A stretch of 36,441 nucleotides of DNA from Candidatus Cacconaster merdequi (GCA_018064345.1 JAGHVK010000024.1:1-36441), one strand, 5' to 3'; shown: positions 25,132 through 33,656, counted from the first letter of the stretch. Notes: a model not told the origin generated them from the sequence alone. Numbers and translations: made by a program.

Positions 25132-25791
25132 ATGATGGACAAAAATCAAATCAGAGAGACCATCGCACGCCGTGCGGCTCTCGAACTCAAAGACGGTGAC
25201 GTTGTTAATCTCGGAATCGGCCTTCCAACAGCTATTCCTGCTTATCTTCCTGAAGGAGTGAATGTCACTCTTCAGTCAGAAAATGGCCTCGTAGGTATGG
25301 GTCCTGCACCTGAGCCAGGCAAAGAGGACAAGGATTATGTGAATGCAGGTGGTGGATACATCACAGCATTTCCTGGCGCATACGCTTGTTCTTCAGCAGA
25401 TTCCTTCCTCGTAATACGTGGCGGGCACGTGGACTGCACATTCCTTGGAGCAATGCAGGTCGATCAGGAAGGAAATCTTGCCAACTGGATGATTCCAGGC
25501 AAACTCACTCCCGGTATGGGTGGAGCCATGGACCTTGTCGTCGGAGCCAAGAGAGTGATTGTTGCAATGGAACATACCCAGAAAGGAAATTTCAAGATCA
25601 TGAAGAAGTGCACCCTTCCTCTTACCGCGGCTCATCAGGTGAATATGATAATCACTGAGATGGGTGTGATGAAGGTCACCAAAAAAGGTCTTGAACTTGT
25701 CGAAATCAACCCTGAGTTCACAGTTGAGCAGGTACAGGCTGCGACAGAGGCAAAGCTTATCGTGTCGAAGAGACTCAAGAAGATGTGCTAG
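25132..25791 (+). CDS. atoA: CoA-transferase subunit beta (butyryl-CoA:acetoacetate/acetate type)
   Basis: The 219-residue protein has the catalytic motif SENGLVGMG (Glu50 counted from the first ATG) and GAYACSSADSF of class I CoA-transferase beta subunits. The Glu forms the glutamyl-CoA thioester. Its alpha partner (atoD) is eight genes upstream, so the two halves bracket the kal-to-kamE block. Two ATG codons in tandem (25132 and 25135) leave the start uncertain by one residue. TAACCTGT follows the stop, a weak version of the recurrent post-stop motif. Confidence 0.94.
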   Translation: MMDKNQIRETIARRAALELKDGDVVNLGIGLPTAIPAYLPEGVNVTLQSENGLVGMGPAPEPGKEDKDYVNAGGGYITAFPGAYACSSADSFLVIRGGHVDCTFLGAMQVDQEGNLANWMIPGKLTPGMGGAMDLVVGAKRVIVAMEHTQKGNFKIMKKCTLPLTAAHQVNMIITEMGVMKVTKKGLELVEINPEFTVEQVQAATEAKLIVSKRLKKMC

Positions 25792-25806
25792 TAACCTGTC
25801 CTTGAT

Positions 25807-26622
25807 ATGAACCTGAACATGAAAGAGTACAAATTCCTTAAGACAGATGGCTCGACGGAAGATGTCGCACGCTTGACAATATCTTCCCCTGCTACTCTCA
25901 ATGCTCTTAATTCTACTATTTTAGGAGAATTGGACTCATATCTGGACGACCTTGCCCGGGCAATTGCCAATCCTGTGGTCAGTTCACCGCGTGTACTGGT
26001 TATCACCGGAGAAGGCAAGAGTTTCGTTGCTGGTGCTGACATTTCAGAGATGTGCGCACTCAATGAAACAGAAGGATTCAAGTTCGGCCGTTTCGGTTCC
26101 ATGGTGTTCAAGAAGATAGAAGACCTGCCGATACCGGTCATAGCCTCGGTGAACGGCTTTGCACTCGGTGGAGGCTGCGAACTTGCAATGGCCTGCGACA
26201 TCCGTATCGCTTCCGAAAAGGCAAAGTTCGGTCAGCCTGAAGTAGGACTTGGGATAATCCCTGGATTTTCAGGAACATACAGATTATCTAAAATTGTAGG
26301 GCAGGGAATTGCCAAGGAATTGATTTTCACCGGCAGGATGATTACCGCCGCAGACGCTCTGGAAATAGGACTGGTGAACAGCGTGGTTGCACCTGAAGAA
26401 CTCGAAGAGAGTGTAAATGCGCTTGTCGCTTCGATTCTCAAGAATGCTCCTATTGCTGTCAGCCTTGCAAAGGAGTGCATCAATGCGGAATATGACCTCA
26501 ATGCTGATGAGGCTATTGCGTTCGAGAACAGCAATTTTGCCAAGTGCTTCACAACTGCTGACCAGAAAGAGGGTATGTCGGCTTTCCTTGCCAAACGCAA
26601 GGCATCTTTCCAAAACAGATAA
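25807..26622 (+). CDS. crt: Crotonase/enoyl-CoA hydratase (3-hydroxybutyryl-CoA dehydratase)
   Basis: The 271-residue protein has the crotonase fold motifs: oxyanion segment FVAGADISEM, FALGGGCELAMACDIRIAS with Glu125, and FGQPEVGLGIIPG with Glu145. Both acid/base glutamates of active hydratases are present. In this setting it interconverts crotonyl-CoA and 3-hydroxybutyryl-CoA. The step is not needed to turn lysine-derived crotonyl-CoA into butyrate, but with Hbd it links acetoacetyl-CoA to the same pool. A second in-frame ATG at 25819 is a possible start. Confidence 0.92.
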   Translation: MNLNMKEYKFLKTDGSTEDVARLTISSPATLNALNSTILGELDSYLDDLARAIANPVVSSPRVLVITGEGKSFVAGADISEMCALNETEGFKFGRFGSMVFKKIEDLPIPVIASVNGFALGGGCELAMACDIRIASEKAKFGQPEVGLGIIPGFSGTYRLSKIVGQGIAKELIFTGRMITAADALEIGLVNSVVAPEELEESVNALVASILKNAPIAVSLAKECINAEYDLNADEAIAFENSNFAKCFTTADQKEGMSAFLAKRKASFQNR

Positions 26623-26642
26623 ACTAATAAACATTTGATATT

Positions 26643-27488
26643 ATGAAAATTTGTGTAATTGGAACCGGCACAATGGGTTCCGGAATCGTACAGGCTTTTG
26701 CACAGGCGGGGATGCCTGTCATAATGAAGAGCAGAAGCATCGAAAGTTGCAACAAGGCCATCGCCAAGATTTCCAAAGGTCTCTCACGTCTTGTTGAGAA
26801 AGGCAAGATTGACCAGGCAAAGATGGATGCGACAATAGCTAATATCACTCCAACTGATGACTATGCATCCTGCAAGGACTGTGACCTTGTAATTGAGGCT
26901 GCCGTAGAGGATATGGCTCTCAAGAAGGAGGTATTCAAGATGCTTGACGAGCTCTGCAAGCCTGAAGCTATTCTTGCTACCAACAGTTCATCACTTTCAA
27001 TCACCGAGATTGCAGCTGCAACCCAGCGTCCTGACAAGGTTATCGGAATGCACTTCTTCAATCCTGCTCCGGTAATGAAGCTTGTGGAACTGATTAAAGG
27101 TCAGAAGACTTCTGAAGAGGTGGCTGATACAATCCACGATCTCGCCGCGTCAATCGGCAAGGTCCCTGTAATGGTGAACGAAGCTCCGGGATTCGTTGTA
27201 AACCGCATCCTCATCCCTCTTGTGAATGAAGGCATCGGCATCCTCGCTGACGGTGTTGCAAGCCGTGACGAAATAGATTCTGCAATGAAGCTTGGTGCCA
27301 ACCATCCTATGGGCCCGCTGGAGCTTGGTGACCTCATCGGCCTTGACGTCTGCCTTGCCATTATGGAAGTACTTCACAAGGAGTATGGCGACGACAAGTA
27401 CCGTCCGCACCCTCTTCTTCGCAAGATGGTACGCGCCGGTCTGCTCGGACGCAAGACAGGCGAAGGTTTCTACAATTATAAAAAATAG
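26643..27488 (+). CDS. hbd: 3-hydroxybutyryl-CoA dehydrogenase
   Basis: The 281-residue protein is a typical short 3-hydroxyacyl-CoA dehydrogenase. It has the NAD motif GTGTMGSG (7-14), LVIEAAVED, and the catalytic region [15 protein letters not shown] with His137 and Asn140. The C-terminal domain contains GFVVNRI and [15 protein letters not shown]. It reduces acetoacetyl-CoA to 3-hydroxybutyryl-CoA or works in reverse. Same-strand spacing of 20 nt from crt and 14 nt to bcd indicates one transcript. Confidence 0.95.
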   Translation: MKICVIGTGTMGSGIVQAFAQAGMPVIMKSRSIESCNKAIAKISKGLSRLVEKGKIDQAKMDATIANITPTDDYASCKDCDLVIEAAVEDMALKKEVFKMLDELCKPEAILATNSSSLSITEIAAATQRPDKVIGMHFFNPAPVMKLVELIKGQKTSEEVADTIHDLAASIGKVPVMVNEAPGFVVNRILIPLVNEGIGILADGVASRDEIDSAMKLGANHPMGPLELGDLIGLDVCLAIMEVLHKEYGDDKYRPHPLLRKMVRAGLLGRKTGEGFYNYKK

Positions 27489-27502
27489 ATTTTCAAAGAG
27501 AT

Positions 27503-28666
27503 ATGGATTTCAACCTTAACAAGACCCAGGAACTGTTCCGCCAGATGATCCGCGAATTCTCCGAAAAGGAGGTTAAACCACTCGCAGCTGAAATCGACGA
27601 GCAGGAACGTTTTCCTGAAGAGAATGTCGCTAAGATGGCCAAACTCGGCCTCTTCGGCATCACAGCTCCGAAGCAGTACGGAGGAGCGGGCGGTGACCAT
27701 CTGATGTATTCCATCGCCATTGAGGAACTCTCACGCTGCTGCGCCACCACTGGCGTAGTGGTATCCGCCCATACATCATTGTGCATGTCACCTATCCTTC
27801 AGTTCGGAACTGAGGAGCAGAAGAACAAATATGTCCCTCGCCTTGCTTCAGGTGAGTGGATCGGTGCATTCGGACTTACTGAACCTAATGCCGGTACAGA
27901 TGCTGCCGGACAGCAGACGACCGCAGTCCTCGAAGGGGATGAATGGGTGCTCAACGGTAACAAGATATTCATCACGAATGCCGGTCACGCAGACGTTTAC
28001 GTGATAGTGGCGATGACTGACAAAAGCCTCGGAACCAGAGGTATTTCCGCATTCATAGTGGAAGCTTCGACCCCTGGCTTTTCCGTTGGAAAGAAGGAAC
28101 TCAAGATGGGTATCCGTGGCAGTGCAACCGCAGAACTCATAATGAGCAACTGCCGCATACCGAAGGAGAATCTTCTCGGCAGGGTAGGTGACGGATTCAA
28201 GATTGCGATGATGACACTCGACGGTGGCCGTATCGGTATCGCTTCACAGGCTCTCGGCATTGCACAGGGAGCTCTTGACGAAACCGTGAAGTACACCAAA
28301 GAGAGGAAGCAGTTCGGCAAGGCGATTGCCAAGTTCCAGAACACCCAGTTCCAGATGGCTGACCTCAAGACAAAGATAGAGGCTGCACGTCTCCTTGTCC
28401 GCAGCGCTGCATGCCGCGAAGACGAACATCTGAAGAACGAAAAAGTAAGTTTCTCAGCAGATGCCGCAATGGCCAAGCTCTATGCAGCTGAAGTGGCTAT
28501 GGAAGTGACTACAAAATGCGTCCAGTTCCACGGCGGTTATGGTTATACACGTGAATATCCAGTCGAGAGGATGATGCGCGATGCCAAGATCACTGAGATA
28601 TATGAAGGTACTTCGGAAGTTCAGAGAATGGTGATTGCGGGCAAACTTTTCGGTAAAATCAAATAA
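27503..28666 (+). CDS. bcd: Butyryl-CoA dehydrogenase (short-chain acyl-CoA dehydrogenase)
   Basis: The 387-residue flavoprotein has the acyl-CoA dehydrogenase motifs: FGLTEPNAGTDAAGQQTTA for FAD/substrate binding, FHGGYGYTREYPVERMMRDAK, and IYEGTSEVQR with the catalytic Glu368 as in short-chain butyryl-CoA dehydrogenases. It reduces crotonyl-CoA to butyryl-CoA using the EtfAB pair encoded just downstream. Whether the complex bifurcates electrons to ferredoxin, as in clostridia, cannot be decided from sequence by eye. The gene ends at a TAA embedded in a strong Shine-Dalgarno for etfB. Confidence 0.95.
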   Translation: MDFNLNKTQELFRQMIREFSEKEVKPLAAEIDEQERFPEENVAKMAKLGLFGITAPKQYGGAGGDHLMYSIAIEELSRCCATTGVVVSAHTSLCMSPILQFGTEEQKNKYVPRLASGEWIGAFGLTEPNAGTDAAGQQTTAVLEGDEWVLNGNKIFITNAGHADVYVIVAMTDKSLGTRGISAFIVEASTPGFSVGKKELKMGIRGSATAELIMSNCRIPKENLLGRVGDGFKIAMMTLDGGRIGIASQALGIAQGALDETVKYTKERKQFGKAIAKFQNTQFQMADLKTKIEAARLLVRSAACREDEHLKNEKVSFSADAAMAKLYAAEVAMEVTTKCVQFHGGYGYTREYPVERMMRDAKITEIYEGTSEVQRMVIAGKLFGKIK

Positions 28667-28671
28667 GGAGG
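28665..28671 (+). promoter_or_regulatory. Strong Shine-Dalgarno for etfB
   Basis: AAGGAGG lies 7 nt before the etfB ATG and overlaps the bcd stop codon (TAAGGAGG). It is unusual in this window, where most starts have no such element, and supports the chosen etfB start. Confidence 0.65.
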
Positions 28672-28678
28672 CAGAGCT

Positions 28679-29461
28679 ATGAAGATACTCGTTTGTATTA
28701 AACAGGTTCCAGACACAACCGAAATCAAAATCGATCCGGTAACCAAAACTCTTGTGCGTGACGGAGTTCCTGCAATCATGAACCCTGATGACAAAGGTGG
28801 TCTGGAGGTAGCCCTGCAGCTTAAGGACAAGTTCGGGGCTGAGGTGACAGTCATAACAATGGGACTTCCTCAGGCTGACCTCATTCTCCGTGAAGCTCTC
28901 GCTATGGGAGCCGACAAGGCTATTCTCCTCACTGACCGCAAACTTGGAGGCGCTGACACCCTTGCTACATCAAAGGCTCTCGCTTATGCTGCAAAGCAGC
29001 TTGAATGGGACCTCATCATCGCTGGACGTCAGGCTATTGACGGTGATACCGCCCAGGTAGGCCCTGAGATGGCGGAACATCTCGGCATACCTCAGATATC
29101 ATACGTCGCCGGTCTTGAATATGACGGAAAGAAGAAATTCACCGTCAAGAAAGAGACTGAGGACGGCTATCAGATTCTCGAATTCGAAGGAAAGGCTCTT
29201 CTTACCTGTCTGGCATCAGCGTTCAAGCCACGTTATATGTCTGTCGGAGGCATAGTTGATGCTTATGACAAGCAGGTGGAGATATGGGGCGCCGACAAAC
29301 TTCAGGTCGAAGAGACTCAGCTTGGCCTCAAAGGCTCTCCTACCAAGGTATTCAAGTCTTTCACGAAGGAACTCAAGCAGCCGGGACAGATTCACGAAGT
29401 GGAGGCTGAAGAGGCTGTCGAACTGATAGTTTCCCTTCTCAAGGAAAAACACATCATATAA
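28679..29461 (+). CDS. etfB: Electron transfer flavoprotein beta subunit
   Basis: The 260-residue protein is an ETF beta subunit, starting ILVCIKQVPDTTEIKIDPVT. It has the AMP/FAD-binding region GADKAILLTDRKLGGADTLATSKALAYAAK and the recognisable IIAGRQAIDGDTAQVGPEMAEHLGIPQ. With EtfA it carries electrons to Bcd. Close spacing between bcd, etfB and etfA (12 and 20 nt) indicates a co-translated set. The clostridial-type length and motif set leave open bifurcating function. Confidence 0.95.
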   Translation: MKILVCIKQVPDTTEIKIDPVTKTLVRDGVPAIMNPDDKGGLEVALQLKDKFGAEVTVITMGLPQADLILREALAMGADKAILLTDRKLGGADTLATSKALAYAAKQLEWDLIIAGRQAIDGDTAQVGPEMAEHLGIPQISYVAGLEYDGKKKFTVKKETEDGYQILEFEGKALLTCLASAFKPRYMSVGGIVDAYDKQVEIWGADKLQVEETQLGLKGSPTKVFKSFTKELKQPGQIHEVEAEEAVELIVSLLKEKHII

Positions 29462-29481
29462 CCGTTTAATATTTGCAAAAG

Positions 29482-30486
29482 ATGGACAAATCACAATATA
29501 AAGACGTTTATGTATTTGCCGAACAGAGGGATGGCGCAATCCAGCCTGTTGCCTTGGAACTTGTAAGCAAGGCACGCGCTCTTGCCGACTCACTTGGCGA
29601 AAAGGTGGTTGCAATCCTTGCTGGAAGCGGAATCAGCCGTAATGCCGGAACTCTGGTATCTTTCGGTGCCGACAAGGTGTTTGTCATTGATGATGAAAAG
29701 CTCAAGGACTATATCACTGAACCATACGCTCAGGCTGTGTGTCAGGTGATTACAGAGAACAATCCTTCAATCGTGCTCTTCGGTGCAACTACCATAGGCC
29801 GCGACCTCGCACCACGCATCGCAGCCAGACTCGGTACCGGTCTTACCGCAGACTGTACAAAGCTTGAAATTTCCGAGGAGACTAAGGAACTTCTTATGAC
29901 CCGTCCTGCATTCGGAGGTAACCTGATGGCTACCATCGTATGCCCTAACCATCGTCCTCAGATGTCAACTGTACGTCCTGGTGTAATGGCCAAATCTGAA
30001 CCCGATGCTTCCCGTACCGGTGAAATCGTGGATTTCAAGGTGCAGTTCGACGAATCGAAGTTTACTGTGAAACTTCTCAAGAGCGTGAAGGAGAAGAAGA
30101 ACACAGTGGATATATCATCTGCGAAAGTACTCGTTTCAGGAGGTCGTGGCGTTGGTTGCAAGGAAGGTTTCGACAAATTGCAGGAACTTGCTTCAGTTCT
30201 TGGCGGTGAGGTTTCCTCATCACGTGCTATGGTCGATGCCGGAATAATGCCTCACGACCGTCAGGTAGGTCAAACCGGAAAGACAGTCCGTCCTCAAGTC
30301 TACTTCGCGATGGGTATTTCCGGAGCAATCCAGCATCTTGCCGGTATGGAAGAGTCCGAGACAATCATCGCTGTGAACAAGGACAAGTTCGCTCCGATCT
30401 TCAGTGTCGCTGACCTCGGAATAGTATGCGACCTGAACAAGGTTGTTCCCCTCCTTACCGAACGCCTGAAGAAAGAGGCGAAGTAG
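29482..30486 (+). CDS. etfA: Electron transfer flavoprotein alpha subunit
   Basis: The 334-residue protein has the ETF alpha C-terminal FAD domain: VSGGRGVGCKEGF, GGEVSSSRAMVDAGIMPHDRQVGQTGKTVRPQVY and FAMGISGAIQHLAGM in order, ending near VCDLNKVVPLLTERL. The ATG at 29482 is chosen over an upstream in-frame TTG at 29473. It is the last gene of the uninterrupted run; an 11-bp-stem hairpin lies just beyond the stop. No extra N-terminal ferredoxin domain is present. Confidence 0.95.
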   Translation: MDKSQYKDVYVFAEQRDGAIQPVALELVSKARALADSLGEKVVAILAGSGISRNAGTLVSFGADKVFVIDDEKLKDYITEPYAQAVCQVITENNPSIVLFGATTIGRDLAPRIAARLGTGLTADCTKLEISEETKELLMTRPAFGGNLMATIVCPNHRPQMSTVRPGVMAKSEPDASRTGEIVDFKVQFDESKFTVKLLKSVKEKKNTVDISSAKVLVSGGRGVGCKEGFDKLQELASVLGGEVSSSRAMVDAGIMPHDRQVGQTGKTVRPQVYFAMGISGAIQHLAGMEESETIIAVNKDKFAPIFSVADLGIVCDLNKVVPLLTERLKKEAK

Positions 30487-30509
30487 GGAATACACTCCTA
30501 TATTCCTTG

Positions 30510-30545
30510 AAGAGGATGGCTGAGGATTCCATTGGCCATCCTCTT
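30510..30545 (+). terminator. Hairpin between etfA and luxS (terminator or attenuator)
   Basis: AAGAGGATGGC (30510-30520) pairs perfectly with GCCATCCTCTT (30535-30545) around a 14-nt loop. It lies 23 nt after the etfA stop and 18 nt before the luxS start. The following bases (GATAAATATT) are AU-rich but not a clean U-tract. It may end the lysine transcript, stabilise its 3' end, or attenuate luxS. Confidence 0.55.
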
Positions 30546-30563
30546 GATAAATATTATGTTGCA

Positions 30564-31043
30564 ATGAAGCCTATACCAAGTTTTACAATAAATCATCTTA
30601 CACTTCTTCGCGGAATTTATGTCTCACGCAAGGATATGATAGGCAACGAGACTGTCACTACATTCGATATCCGTATGGTTGAGCCGAACCGTCAGAAAGG
30701 TATTGACCAGAAATCCATTCACACTATAGAGCATCTTGCGGCTACTTATCTGCGAAACGATGAAGAATGGAAGGACCGCATCCTGTATTGGGGGCCGATG
30801 GGGTGTCTGACAGGTAATTATCTGTTGCTGAAAGGTGACTGGCAGCCTGAGGACATAGTGCCTCTGATGAAGAAGACATTCAAGTTCATTGAGGAATACA
30901 ACGAGGAGATCCCCGGTGCAAAGGCAAAGGATTGCGGCAACTGGCTTCTTCACGACCTTGAACAGGCCAGAAAGGATGCAGGCAGGTATCTTCACGAAGT
31001 GCTTGAGCATATCGGAGAAGAGAATATGCGCTACGGCGATTGA
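30564..31043 (+). CDS. luxS: S-ribosylhomocysteine lyase
   Basis: LuxS cleaves S-ribosylhomocysteine to homocysteine and DPD (the AI-2 precursor) in the activated methyl cycle. From the ATG at 30564 the product is 159 residues, the usual size. It has the metal motif HTIEH (His53, Glu56, His57), the catalytic Cys81 in GPMGC and the third ligand Cys124 in DCGNWLLHDL. The residues after Cys81 read LTGNY, where family members normally have RTGFY. The open frame continues 46 codons upstream through the hairpin and into etfA, but that extension is not homologous to LuxS. No promoter match is seen in the 77-nt gap, so it may be read from the upstream operon. Confidence 0.95.
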   Translation: MKPIPSFTINHLTLLRGIYVSRKDMIGNETVTTFDIRMVEPNRQKGIDQKSIHTIEHLAATYLRNDEEWKDRILYWGPMGCLTGNYLLLKGDWQPEDIVPLMKKTFKFIEEYNEEIPGAKAKDCGNWLLHDLEQARKDAGRYLHEVLEHIGEENMRYGD

Positions 31044-31088
31044 GAACCTGCTGTCGGATTGGTAGGATTCGAGTGGTACGGTTTCCCT

Positions 31089-33503
31089 CTATTGAGGAAA
31101 GTTTTCGGCCTGCAGTATCTTTGTTATCAGGAGCGGGTTGGTGTCGGAGTGTGTGTTGATCCAGCCATTGACAGTGTTCCGCGCTTCCTCACTTGTCTGG
31201 TTCTTGAGCAGGACATTGCACCAGGAGGCAGGGAAGAAGATGTCACCGGTCCTCTGTATCTGATGAAGTGAGTCCAGCGCAGGCGTGATGTATCGGATGG
31301 CTTCTTCCGCTCTGCTTCTGTGACATAGAAGAGCGAGAGCGGAAAGTACCCTTGATTCAGGACGGCGGTTTTCAGGGGACTCGAGGAACGATTCAAAGAG
31401 GGATTCCCTGACCTTGCGCTGAGGCGAAGCCGCTTTGCCGAGCACTTCGAAAGCCTCTTTCCGGTCAGGATTCGTAATCCTTGACATTTGCTCTTCAGCT
31501 ATTTCTTCCGCTCTTTGAGGAAGGGCCACCATAAGCTGGCAGGAGAGGTCGGTGTAATCACTTTCTCCCAGTACGAGGCCCGGATACGGATTCTTGTCTT
31601 TCCATATCGAATACAGCTCTTCCCATAGTTGTGACGTGAGCACGCAGCCGATGAGTTGTCTGAACGCCATAAGCCTTAATTCGTGGTTTCGGGAAGAGTC
31701 TGAAGCTATAAGACGCAGTGAAGATGGCAGTTCCGGACACACTTCCCGGCAGCGGATACTTTCTGCCGCTGAATAAGATATGATTGACGAAAGAATGAGA
31801 GAATTATCCTCCGAAAGCATAGCCTTGCTGCACCAGAGGATGAACTGCCTGCGGTCGAGTGTTCCGTGCCAGGAGTTCTCGTAGAGAGTCATAAGAAGAG
31901 ACATCCTTTCCGTTTCAGGGTATCCGCTCCAACGCGACATTATATGGTCAAGGCTCCCTGCATCAGGCTTGAACCACCCATAGCCTTTGCCGTCTATGTT
32001 CGGAATCCAGTATCTCTCCTCTTCGATTCTGTTGTTCAATTCCTGCTGCCACTGAAGGCCTCTACCGAACGGGTCCTCCTGACTGATTTCAAGTTTCCCG
32101 TCATTCACCTTTCCGACATATTCCGGCATTCCGGCCTCTTTGACCCAAACACGCGACCACTCTTTCAGATCCTGCTCCGTGTATGAGTCAAGTATCTCCA
32201 CAAGATCGTCCCAGGTGGCGTTGGAGTAGGCGAAACGTCTGAGGTACTCCCTCATTCCTTTGCGGAAATTATCAGGTCCAAGTATACAGGACAGCTTGTC
32301 CATCACTACCGGTGCCTTGTCGTAGATGATGTTACAGTAGATGAGCCCGGCATCCTGTAGGTTGTCCAAAGGCCGCTGTATTGCATTGCTGCCAAGGGTG
32401 CGGTCCTCTTTGTAAGCAGAGGCATAGGAACTCTTCAAGTCGGATAAAGTGTGGTTCACAGAAGGAAACAATGGCCTCATTATTTGGGCTGCAAACCAGT
32501 TGGCGAAAACCTCCTTTGTCCATACGTCATTGAACCACTGCATAGTGACATAGTCCCCGAACCACATATGTGCCGTTTCGTGAGCAATGAGGGATGCTCT
32601 TTCAAGAAGTTCGTCAGTTGTCGGGAGGCTGCCTGTAAAAATTCTCTTGTCGTTGTAGAGTGTCGCTCCGGCGTGCTCCATCCCGCCATATTGGAAATCA
32701 GGCAGGACAATGAAATCATATTTGCTGAACGGGTAGGGGATTGAGGTATATTCCTCAAGCCAGTCCAAAGAGTCGAAGACAAGGTCGAAGACATCGTCAC
32801 TCTGTGCAATCTTCTCCTTGTCGGTCTCACGGTGGTACATACGGACGACTCTGCCGCCACGGCTTTTCTCAATCTTCTCGAAACGTCCTGCGACGAAAGA
32901 GAAAAGATATGTGCTCAGCGGTTTTGTCGGGGCGAAGCAGTATGTATGACAGGAATCGGAACCAGACTCTTGAATGATTTCAGTATTGGAAACAGCTGTC
33001 CACGAATCAGGTACTTTGAGCGTCAGTGAAAATGATGCCTTGAGCCCCGGCTGGTCAAAGCACGGGAAAAGGGTCCGGGCTCTGTCCGGAACAAGCAGTG
33101 TGAAGAGGAACCCTTCGCGCCTGTTGAGAGATTGCTCACCTGCAATAAAGCTTATTGATATGGTATTACGGCCTTTATTCAAATATCTTCCTGAAATGGC
33201 AAGATGCTCGTTTTCAACCTTTGCTTCCACTTGTTTTCCATTGACTTCCACTTGAAGAATGTTCTCTGCGGGAGCCTTGAAGTCAAGGACCACCTCTTTT
33301 TTTGATGCGGCATTGAAGCGGACGGTGTCGAAGGCCGCAACATTGCCTCTTTCAGAGGTCAGGTCGAAACTCAGGCTGTAACTCAGTTCAGATATGAATC
33401 CTGCCCTTTCTTCGGCAAGGGATAATGAAACTCCGGATTCCTGTGCCTTAGGGCTGCAGGAGGCAATGATCAATGCTGAGAATATCGGAAGGAGATGTTT
33501 CAT
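31089..33503 (-). CDS. M1 family zinc aminopeptidase lipoprotein
   Basis: The 804-residue product has a lipoprotein signal (IIASC, Cys16) followed by the M1 aminopeptidase fold. The substrate-recognition motif is GGMEHAGA (in the GAMEN position, about 273-280). The zinc motif is HETAHMWFGD (His308, Glu309, His312), with the third ligand Glu331 in KEVFANW. The C-terminal 350 residues would form the ERAP1-like helical domain. It should remove N-terminal amino acids from peptides at the cell surface or in the periplasm, a plausible source of lysine for the nearby pathway, though the link is inferred. Its 3' end faces luxS across 45 bp. Confidence 0.93.
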   Translation of the reverse strand: MKHLLPIFSALIIASCSPKAQESGVSLSLAEERAGFISELSYSLSFDLTSERGNVAAFDTVRFNAASKKEVVLDFKAPAENILQVEVNGKQVEAKVENEHLAISGRYLNKGRNTISISFIAGEQSLNRREGFLFTLLVPDRARTLFPCFDQPGLKASFSLTLKVPDSWTAVSNTEIIQESGSDSCHTYCFAPTKPLSTYLFSFVAGRFEKIEKSRGGRVVRMYHRETDKEKIAQSDDVFDLVFDSLDWLEEYTSIPYPFSKYDFIVLPDFQYGGMEHAGATLYNDKRIFTGSLPTTDELLERASLIAHETAHMWFGDYVTMQWFNDVWTKEVFANWFAAQIMRPLFPSVNHTLSDLKSSYASAYKEDRTLGSNAIQRPLDNLQDAGLIYCNIIYDKAPVVMDKLSCILGPDNFRKGMREYLRRFAYSNATWDDLVEILDSYTEQDLKEWSRVWVKEAGMPEYVGKVNDGKLEISQEDPFGRGLQWQQELNNRIEEERYWIPNIDGKGYGWFKPDAGSLDHIMSRWSGYPETERMSLLMTLYENSWHGTLDRRQFILWCSKAMLSEDNSLILSSIISYSAAESIRCREVCPELPSSLRLIASDSSRNHELRLMAFRQLIGCVLTSQLWEELYSIWKDKNPYPGLVLGESDYTDLSCQLMVALPQRAEEIAEEQMSRITNPDRKEAFEVLGKAASPQRKVRESLFESFLESPENRRPESRVLSALALLCHRSRAEEAIRYITPALDSLHQIQRTGDIFFPASWCNVLLKNQTSEEARNTVNGWINTHSDTNPLLITKILQAENFPQ

Positions 33504-33546
33504 AACAGAATACAGGGGTTTGATACTATTGCTGTCGCAAGGGCAA

Positions 33547-33554
33547 CAAAGTTA
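33547..33554 (-). promoter_or_regulatory. Putative -7 box for the M1 aminopeptidase gene
   Basis: Minus-strand TAACTTTG matches TAnnTTTG, 43 nt before the start codon. No clear -33 element is visible. Confidence 0.45.
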
Positions 33555-33570
33555 TGAATTAATATTTTAT

Positions 33571-33586
33571 GAACCTGTTTTGAAAT
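33571..33586 (+). repeat. Copy of the dispersed GAACCTGTTTTGAAAT motif
   Basis: This 16-base sequence is identical to the minus-strand copy at 36390-36405 and differs by one base from the copy at 20418-20433. This is the one copy that does not follow a gene end I can identify; it lies between the divergent M1 and MATE genes. Confidence 0.6.
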
Positions 33587-33640
33587 AACTTCAATTCTTA
33601 ATTACAGGCAGTGCCCAGGCCGATGGTCACACTTTTTTCG

Positions 33641-33648
33641 TATATTTG
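33641..33648 (+). promoter_or_regulatory. Putative -7 box for the MATE gene
   Basis: TATATTTG matches TAnnTTTG. Only 8 nt separate it from the ATG at 33657, so the transcript would have almost no leader. Confidence 0.5.
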
Positions 33649-33656
33649 CAGTGCTG

